DNA of 64,000 nt from Thelephora terrestris. Its lineage: Eukaryota; Basidiomycota; Agaricomycetes; Thelephorales; Thelephoraceae. The first letter of the stretch is position 1. Each line of letters opens with the position of its first letter. The stretch covers positions 186,001-250,000 of the forward strand of contig WIUZ02000005.1 of assembly GCA_015956445.1 (NCBI GenBank), in the 5' to 3' direction. The notes beneath the pieces were generated by a model, which saw only the letters and a program-made list of their open reading frames with translations, had not been told where the DNA came from and searched no databases. This document shows, in pieces, positions 55,976 to 64,000 of this stretch. The translations under genes and the position numbers were made by a program.

Positions 55976-56622
55976 GAGTTCCTTTTCTTGCCCCCATCTA
56001 CGAACTATCTTATGTGTGTTCCGTATCTTCCATAATGTCGTATCTTCTACTTTTGCAGGATCTAGCAGGTCTGTGCCTTGCTCTGCGACGCCCACTCATG
56101 CCTTCTTCTCCGACTCACTAGCGATTCCCTTCCCGTTGTAACCATGTAAGCCGAGTACAAGCGATCCAGTGCATCACCGTTTTTCTTCTTGATGTAAATA
56201 TATGTGGGTTGTAGTTACCACCACCGTTCAATTGGGTCCAACCGGTTTGGTACAGCTGTAGTCTGCCCTCATGCAGAGAACGTCGCTTAGTTAGCCTTAA
56301 GTGATTCCTTTAGATCTGTGAACGAGGGTGCACAGGTGTCAAGTTTATCAGGACTTTATAAATTGATTCATCACGACGATCAACCACTTTGGGACTTCAC
56401 GTTGACAAGGGGTGGCGGTGAATGCTGATGCAAGTCGAATCAGTCGGATCCTCCATTAACTTCCCCCTCCCCTAGGAGGGACGTTGGAAATAGGTTCCTG
56501 TAGTCCGCATGAAGTTATACGTGCATCAGTCACCTGTTAGTCAAGGGGACTATCCAAACGAGCTAGGAGCACAGGAGTAAGTTTGTTCGAGACTACTCGA
56601 TCACAACGCGGTGATTTCCAAG
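55976..56622. other. Intergenic region between convergent genes
   Basis: 3' flanks of SHO1 and SF3a2. No gene, RNA or repeat seen. Confidence 0.5.
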
Positions 56623-57508
56623 TTAATAAGCAAGGCGAAACATGAATTGGAAGCTGTACTGTTTAGTGTCTGGGTCCCAGTGCGACCAATTCCAGTACCC
56701 TGCATCATCAGATTCATCTTCAATCTCCCGAGCAGGGATCCTGAACGCGATGGTCTCGTATGGTTCAGCGGCAACCTGTGACATATGCATTAGCCTTCGC
56801 AGCAGACCAACGTAAAGCGCTTACGATGAGATACTGGTAGTTTTTGTTTGGTGGCTCACGCTTTTGCTCCCAAGCGCTCATGAACCTCCGCCGCGGGGTA
56901 ACGTCGCTTTTGATCTGTGGCAGATGCACTTGCACCATCATACCTTCCTTTCCTGTATCCCTATCCCGAACTTTCGTAACCCGGTACCCAGGCCTTCCAA
57001 TCTTGAGGAAAACCTTGCGGTGGACGCTGGATTGAGGTGGGGCGACGGCGAGCTGGTTTTCTTTCATGTCACGAGCCGCACGCCGTGCGAGATTCGTCTG
57101 GTGCTTCTTACCTTGCGTGTGCGCAAGGTACGAGCCCTCGTTTGTGTGGAGTGTAAGACAGAGACGACATTCTAGTGAGCCGAGGTGGTTGCGGAGGATA
57201 TATGGGTCCTACGAAGTTGAAGATATCTCAGCTTTCGTCAGCGGGTAACATAAAAACGTGGACTCACTTTGGCCAAGTCAATGGTTTCCAGAGCCAACTT
57301 CTTCAAACGTTCCCTCCTGTCCACGTTGGTCTCCGATGCGCCAGCGACACCCCCGCCACCGAATTTTGAACCCACACGATTCTAGAAAGCGCTCACGTGA
57401 GCATTCGCTTCATGGGACCTGATGCCCCGCGCGCGACACACCTGATAATCTAACGCGCGAACAATTCAGAGACGTGGCTTTTGAGTTAAGCGGGGGGGAC
57501 TCACCCAT
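56623..57508 (-). CDS. PRP11: Splicing factor 3A subunit 2 (Prp11)
   Basis: Five exons (57505-57508, 57442-57449, 57268-57381, 56825-57208, 56623-56775) close into 220 residues: MDYQNRVGSKFGGGGVAG, the C2H2 zinc finger CRLCLTLHTNEGSYLAHTQGKKH, KVFLKIGRPGYRVTKVRD, EQKREPPNKNYQYLIV and WSHWDPDTKQYSFQFMF. This core is nearly invariant in eukaryotes. The metazoan proline-rich tail is absent, as in other fungi. The protein is part of U2 snRNP and helps fix the branch point. The first coding exon is only 4 nt and the second 8 nt; both are needed to restore MDYQNRV. Confidence 0.93.
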
Positions 57509-57670
57509 ATCTGCCGGTCTGCGATTGAGGAGAGCGGAAGGAGATGACAAGGAGCGGTCGGAAATGTCCCACGATCACAACGCCAGGATCGAATTTTTCG
57601 TGATCGGAGCCCTTAACTTTTAAGTAACTCTCCCCTTTGCATCCGCCCCACACCTCTGGGTCTTGCCACT
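57509..57670. promoter_or_regulatory. Shared divergent promoter of SF3a2 and Rrp5
   Basis: Only 162 bp separate the start codons of a splicing factor and a ribosome assembly factor. Confidence 0.6.
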
Positions 57671-60600
57671 ATGGCCAAGACGACCAAACGTAAACCCGAA
57701 GATGCTGGCGAAGGCACGTCGCCTAAAAAGATCAAGCTGGCCTCGAAGCCAGGGAAGAAACGGGAATCCGCGGCTGCTCAAGCACCCGCCCAGACTCCAT
57801 CAGGTCCGAGCGAAGAGGTAGACTTTCCTCGTGGTGGTGGAACGACTTTTACCCCTGCAGAGGTTAAGACTATTCGTGCCGAGGCGCAACGTGAAGCGAA
57901 TGATGATATTTTCAAGGTGCGAATTGGACATAAATTCTGTGTGACGTCTGCTGAATTGCGCGATCTCTGAATAGGAGGCTAAGTCACCGCAGGTCAAAGG
58001 CAAGAAGCGGAAGTCCCGCTCTGGGGATTCCAGCGCCAATGCGGATGATGTGAAAAGGCCTAGCGGTAGAATTGAACATTTGAACTACAAGGTACGGGTC
58101 TTGTGTTTTGGTGTTAGATGACTAGGCTCAGAAACTGTTGCAGCGCGTTGCTGTAGGAATGAAGATTCTATGCCAAGTAATTTCTGTGGAACCGTTGTCT
58201 CTCATTGTGTCATTACCAAACCAACTTTTTGGTCACATCCCAATAACTCAAATATCTCCGGAGTTGACGGCGCTACTTGAGAAGATTGACGAAAGTGTAG
58301 ATGAGGAGGGAGAAGAGTCAGGGGATGAAGACGATGCCTCAAAATCTCAGCAAAAAATCCCAGATTTGGCTGATATCTTCTCGCCTGGGCAGTACCTGAG
58401 AGCAGTTGTGACGGAGGTGCACGCCCCAGGCACTACGGACAACATTGGGGTTGGCCGGCCGAAAGACGGCGGTCAAAGGATGAGCCGGAGGGTGGAGTTG
58501 AGCGTTGAACCACATAAGGTCAACGGTGGTATCGCCGTGAAGGACCTCACGTCTGGTTTCGTGAGTCTAACTGCCTAGTACCCATCCGTTTCAACTTAAC
58601 AAATCCTGGAGGTGCTATCAGCAGCCGTTAAAAGCGTTGAGGATCATGGGTACATCCTCAACACCGGTATCCCAGACGTCTCTGGTTTTTTATCATTCAA
58701 GGAGACCAAGAAGATAGCCGAAGTAAGATATCGAGTTGGCCAGCTCGTGGACGTTTATGTCACGAAGCTTTCCAGCAATGGAAGGACGTGTAACTTCGGC
58801 GTTGATCCCAAAAACCTCGTCTCGAATTCAGTGAGTGACCCGCGACCGGATTCCAGCGTTTTTTTCAAATTACATACAGATTACTGAAGTTTCCAATGTC
58901 ACTTCCATACTTCCCGGGGCTTTGGTTCAATCTCTTGTCACCACCGTCTCAGACCATGGGCTCGGACTACAGATTCTGGGGTATTTCGATGGCACAATCG
59001 ACCTCCACCACCTACCCACGAGAGACCCCTCAGCACAGTACAAAATCGGACAGAAGATCAAGGCCAGAGTCCTCTACGAGCTTCCGGCTACCTCTCCCCC
59101 GAAATTTGCATTGTCCCTGGCGGACCACGTCCTCGGCCTTCAGACTAAGCAAACCGAAGGTTCGCGGATATCGGAATCGTACCCTATCGGCGCGATTCTA
59201 GACAATGTGAAGATCGTCGGCGTCGAGGGTGAGCATGGGGTGACCGTGGAGGTTACGCCCGACGTCACTGGCTTCATTCACGTTGGTGTTTAGTGCCTAC
59301 GAGCTCACCAGCGATTTTCTTAATGGTTTGACAGATATCCCACCTTTCCGACCAACACGTCCCCGCGCTAGCAGAAAAATCGGGCCATTGGAAAGTTGGA
59401 ACGATTCATCGGGCTCGCGTGACAGGCTATTTTGCATTCGACGGTTACCTTCAGCTATCCCTCCGACCTTCGGTTCTTGAAAAGAAATTCTTACAAGTCT
59501 CGGACGTCGCCGTAGGGGAGGTGGTTAAGGGGACGGTAAAAAAGCTTACCGAATCGGCATTGTTTGTCTCCTTGTCCGGAAATGTAGACGGGGTCGTGTG
59601 GCCCATCCATTTCGCGGATATTCCGCTGAAGCATCCCCAGAAGAGGTTTAAGCCGGGCAGTTCTATCAAGTGTCGCGTACGCAATTACCGTCCATCGTCT
59701 GATGGCACGATCTAATCCCCCCAGTAGATTCTCGTTGTCGATCCCGCGCGGGCTCGAATCGTCCTCACGGCCAAACGCACCTTGGTAGATTCCGAACATC
59801 CAATTATCACCAAACCAGAAGACGCAAAGGTCGGCCTTGTTACACATGCAGTTGTTGGCAAGGTCTTCGAGAAGCACCTTCAGGTCGAGTTCTACAATAG
59901 TACAAAGGGCGTCGTCCTCCACAGGGAGGCTAGGTGAGTCGGGCGAGGAAATGTAGTCTCACATTCACTCACAAGCGACTTGCAGCGAGGGCATGGTCGG
60001 ACCATTGACAGAGGTGTTCAAACCAGGGAAACCAGTCCTTGTTCGGATCCTTGCCAATGACACGGAGAAAGGACGCATCCTTGCCAGCATCCGACAAGCC
60101 ACGATCAGCATGGCGCCTCAAGATATCAGTGCCGTAGAGATCGGCGACTCGGTCTCCGGCACGATAAGCGACGTCCACAAGGATAACGTGTTGCTCGGCC
60201 TCGAAACAAGCAACATCCGTGCACTTCTCTCGATTAAGAACTTGGCGAATCGCAGGGGCTCCACCACCGCACAGTTACGGGCGAATTTGAAGACCGGGGA
60301 GAAACTGGATGATCTTGTGGTGGTTTCGAGGAACCCGGAGCAAGGATTCGTGATCGTTGCTACCAAACCCACAGCGAAGCCTGCTTTGGGTGCCATCTCG
60401 ATAGATACCGTTCAAGTGGGCCAGATTGTTGGTGGCAGGGTTGTCAAACATGACAGGCGAGGCGCACTCGTGAAATTCAATGGTCGCATCACCGGGTCCC
60501 TGCATCCAACAGACACCTCTGACGACTACGGGGCTGGCTCACCTTTCCCAAATGTTGACTCCGTTCTCAAGGCCGCCGTCATTGCTATTGACCGGGAGAA

Positions 60601-62789
60601 AAAGCATCTGACGTTGTCAACGCGGAAATCGCGGATGGAACCGTCCGAGCCTCATGTGGTTGTGGACGCGGAAATTGCTTCTATCGAGGATGTCAAACCC
60701 GGCACGCCTGTTCGCGGCTTCATCAAGAGCGTGGCGGAGCATGGGTTGTTTGTCTCGATCGGACGGGACCTGGACGCTAGAGTGCAGATCAAGGAGCTGT
60801 TCGACGAGGTTTGTCCTCCCCGCAAGACCAGTACCTCAATGACTGATGGTACTCTTGTTAACAGTACGTGAAGGAATGGAAACCCAGGTTCCAGACCAAC
60901 CAACTCGTCAAGGGAAAAATCCTCAGGTGAGGGATGTTTCCAGGGGCTTTACTAACGGCTGACGATGAAAACAGTGTCGACAAGGAGAACCGCAAGCTTG
61001 AGATGTCCTTCCGCACCAAACTCCCTCCCAGTGGCAAGGAACTCCTGACTTTACGTGACTTCCAAAAGGGCCAAATAGTCCACGGCCACGTTAAGAAGGT
61101 CGAGGACTACGGTCTGTTTGTCGAACTTGACGATAGTAAGGTTTCCGGATTGTGTCATAAGTCCGAGGTGAGCAAACGCCGGGTGAACGAGTTTGGGCTC
61201 AACCGAAGCTAATATCACCCAAGTTATCGGACAACAAGGGTGCCGATGTCACCCTTGCCCTGCGTAGCTTCCGGGAGGGAGATCGCGTCAAGGCTTTCAT
61301 CACTTCCATTGACAACGGGAAGAAACGGATATCGTTCAGCCTTAAGCCGTCTAACTTCGGTGATGACGAAGGCTCCGGCTCCGAAGTTGAGGGTTCAGGT
61401 GACGAGTCCGAACCCGAGGCTCTTGGAGTTGTCGCTGCTGAGGATGATGATGCGGAAATGTCGGATGCGCAGGAAGGGGTCGAAGGATCCGAGTCTTCTG
61501 ACGACGAGGAAGTGGATGAGCCAATGGAGGTGGATCTGGAACCAAAATTCGCTCCCATTGAAGCTTCGGCCAGCACGAGCAAGCCTCCTACTATCACCCT
61601 TGATGTGAAAGACGGGTTCAAGTGGACGGAAGAACCTGATGAAGAAGAACTCAGCGCGGGTTCCTCGTCGGACTCCTCAGAAGGCGAACAGAGTAGCAAG
61701 AAGAAGAAACGGAGGAGAAAGCGGGTCGAGCTCGACCTCACGGGAGACATGCACACCCGGATGCCTGAATCCAACGCCGATTTCGAACGACTGCTATTGG
61801 GTTCCCCAAACTCGTCTTACCTGTGGATCCAGTACATGTCGTTCCAGATCCAACTGTCGGAGATAGACAAGGCACGCGAGGTCGCTCAGCGAGCCTTCAA
61901 AACGATCAATTTCCGAGAGGAGCAGGAGAGGCTGAACGTTTGGATCGCACTTTTGAATTTGGAGAATATCTATGGGACGGAACAAACGGTCGAGGACGCG
62001 TTCAAGGACGCCGTACGGCGGAACGACGCCAAGACGGTTTATTTGGGTCTCGCGACGATATTTGAACAGAGCGAAAAGTTCGATGTGTGTCGCTTTGTTT
62101 AATCGCCGGACCTCTCGCGTCGCCTCACCCCCTTCTCCAACAGAAAGCCGAGGAACAGTACAAGAAGACCGTCAAGAAGTTCGGTCGCAGCTCCAAAGCA
62201 TGGACAAGGTTCGGCGAGTTCTACCTCAACCGAGGCCAGCCAGAACAATCAAGGGCCCTCTTACCACGAAGCCTTCAGAGTTTGGAAAAACACAAACGTG
62301 AGTTGAGGGTTTCAACTCAAATTCAAGCCATCAATTTGCTCATCTCCCCTCCCGTGAAACGTGATCTCGACAACATAAACAGATTTGAAAACGATCTCGA
62401 AGTTCGCCCAGCTTGAATACAAACTCGGTGATCCGGAACGGGGAAAAACCATCTTCGAGGGGATCGTGGATTCGCACCCGAAACGTTGGGACCTGTGGTC
62501 GATTTACATCGATATGACAGCCTCGCAAGACGACATCACGGGCGTCAGGTCCCTCTTTGACCGCGTTTTCACACATAAAATGACGAGTCACAAAGCAAAG
62601 TGAGTGTTTGCGGGTTCTTGTATATTACGCCAGTTTTCAACTAAGTGTATACACCTGGGGGAAAATTATGCATATAGGTCGTTCTTCAAGAAATGGCTTG
62701 ATCTGGAGAAGAGGCGAGGGGACGAAGAGGGAGTCGAGGCGGTTAAGCAGAAGGCGATCGAATGGACACAGAAGGCTGTAAATTCATGA
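57671..62789 (+). CDS. RRP5: rRNA biogenesis protein Rrp5
   Basis: Fourteen exons (57671-57916, 57975-58091, 58144-58560, 58612-58830, 58880-59281, 59335-59676, 59728-59933, 59986-60808, 60865-60926, 60975-61167, 61224-62084, 62144-62297, 62383-62599, 62678-62789) total 1456 residues in one frame. A Lys-rich N-terminus is followed by about a dozen S1 RNA-binding repeats (for example [67 protein letters not shown]). An acidic linker separates them from C-terminal HAT/TPR-like repeats ([56 protein letters not shown]). Rrp5 acts in the nucleolus in both 40S and 60S pre-rRNA processing. The C-terminal module is complete. Confidence 0.95.
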
Positions 62790-63102
62790 AATATCAATGG
62801 AGAGGAAGAAAGGTGCTACAGCTAGGGAGGTGCCGCTCACAAATAGTATTTACATAACATTCGGGTTGCGCGAGGAGACCAGCAAAGCATGAACGAGAAG
62901 AGAATTACGAGCTAGAGTACGATTGATGACAAGGAAAGCCAAATGAGTGTGGGAGGATGATCGATGGTCCTCTGAGTGGGACAAAAAACGAACACCTGAG
63001 CGGGGTGAAGGGGTGGGTTGTAATGGGTATCATCGTGAATACCGACGTGAGCGAAATTGAATAAATAGGGTGTAAAGAAAGTAAAGGAAAGAGGGAGAGT
63101 AC
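62790..63102. other. Intergenic region between convergent genes
   Basis: 3' flanks only; nothing else seen. Confidence 0.45.
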
Positions 63103-64000
63103 TCAGATACGCAGCCTTGACCTCTGATCCGTCGATTCGAGATCGCTTAAGGGCCTCCGAGCGCTCATAGTACTTGCCAGCTGTCTTTGCCAGTCGTCCA
63201 GCTCGCTTGACAGACTCTCAAAAGCTATAGCGTTCTCCGAACTCGAGGTACTGGCCCTCCCCTCGGAAACACCGGAAATTGGTCGGCCGCTGAAAGTAGG
63301 TTGGTCGACTTCAAGAAGAAGCCCGATCTTGTGTGAAAGCTGCTCGTTTTCTCGCTTAAGCCGGGTGTTTTCGCTGCTCATCTTCTCCAGGAAACTTTCG
63401 TCGTGGCTACCACGGGCAATCACCAACGAGTTTTGAAGGCGTTCGACGTCGTGCTCCAGCTCTTCGATACGTGAGAGGCGTTCGTCGGATTCGCGTTGGG
63501 AAACAACGAGGTTGTCGCGCATGGCCTCCAAATCTCGTTCTAGAGAATCGATGCGGACGCGAAGTTCCTTGTTCTCGCTGTTGTAACGCTGAGCTTGTCG
63601 TTGCGAGTCGATGAGCTGGCTGCGCAATCCTTCAGCCACTTCATCAGAAGATGATGGGGTGCCGCGTCCGTTGGCACGAGAGCCAGAACTTCCACGGAGG
63701 GCATCCAACTCGCTCTGAAGGCCGGAGTTCTGGTTCTTCTGCTTCGTGAGCTCTTCCTTCATCTTGCGCATCATCTTCTCAGTTCCCCTGTGCAAAAAGT
63801 CAGGGCTACCCTAGGTAGTGGTAGAAGACTGGAGAAACATACTTGACATAGTGAACCGCGAGCTGGTAGTCATCCTCGAGTTGACGGAGCCGTTCCTTGT
63901 AAGACCTCTCGGTCTCCTCAAGCCTCTGCTCATATTCGACAGCATCAACAACACCGTTGATGCCACGGGAGGCATTACCCAAAGCCTTGAGCCTCTCAAC
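63103..64000 (-). CDS. Coiled-coil protein, 5' part beyond right edge
   Basis: Two exons are visible (63843 to beyond 64000, and 63103-63787), joined in phase at [17 protein letters not shown]. The protein is almost wholly heptad coiled coil ([66 protein letters not shown]). A short Ser-rich linker leads to a C-terminal [19 protein letters not shown]. The family is not recognised; cytoskeletal or vesicle tether proteins have this look. The start and most of the length lie outside the window. Confidence 0.6.

Noticed and set aside
1-64000. CRISPR arrays, bacterial operons or complete transposons
   Set aside because: No regular direct repeats with spacers, no transposase or reverse transcriptase motifs, and gene structure is eukaryotic throughout.

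Overview
This window is nuclear DNA of a filamentous basidiomycete, most likely an Agaricomycete. Nearly every gene is broken by short introns (about 50-70 bp, GT..AG, with CTRAY-like branch points). The gene families are typical of mushrooms: a B-type STE3 pheromone receptor, DUF6533-type membrane proteins, a NACHT-WD40 NLR, a CPL1-like secreted protein and SHO1. I cannot fix the order or genus from sequence alone.

Layout. 1-5.2 kb: a HET-C domain gene (cut by the left edge) and a secreted cysteine-rich CPL1-like gene. 6.8-17.7 kb: a compact run of well-resolved genes: Mediator subunit Med11, tubulin cofactor A, an HxxxD-type acyltransferase, a nucleotide-sugar transporter divergent from a putative O-fucosyltransferase, and an RSC9-like chromatin remodeller subunit. 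18.2-23.2 kb: a 1501-residue NLR whose N-terminal region is encoded by a tandem array of duplicated exon-plus-intron units. 23.5-28.9 kb: an unstable segment holding prefoldin subunit 1, a shortened member of a fungal gene family, a decayed second copy of the prefoldin 3' end plus that gene, and an orphan ORF resembling the tail of Ssn6/Cyc8.

29.3-37.3 kb: calnexin, a PNPOx-like flavoprotein, an intact STE3 receptor (with the remnant of another just upstream) and an NmrA-like reductase. The calnexin 3' end and the NmrA gene are both duplicated on the two sides of the receptor, and each copy has lost the opposite half. 38.6-47.2 kb: three DUF6533-like membrane protein paralogs in mixed orientation, with decayed fragments of further copies. 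47.4-64 kb: a second ordinary housekeeping block: PhzF-like protein, F-box/LRR protein, WBP11 splicing factor, RNF10/Mag2 RING ligase, SHO1 osmosensor, SF3a2/Prp11, the large ribosome-assembly factor Rrp5, and a coiled-coil protein cut by the right edge.

Theme. Conserved cell-machinery genes (splicing, transcription, ribosome assembly, protein folding, glycosylation) enclose about 30 kb of accessory DNA carrying families linked to self/non-self sensing (HET-C, NLR, STE3). That part is full of tandem and inverted segmental duplications and broken copies. Exon coordinates were derived by hand from reading frames, splice signals and family similarity; most genes close into a single open frame, and the exceptions are stated.
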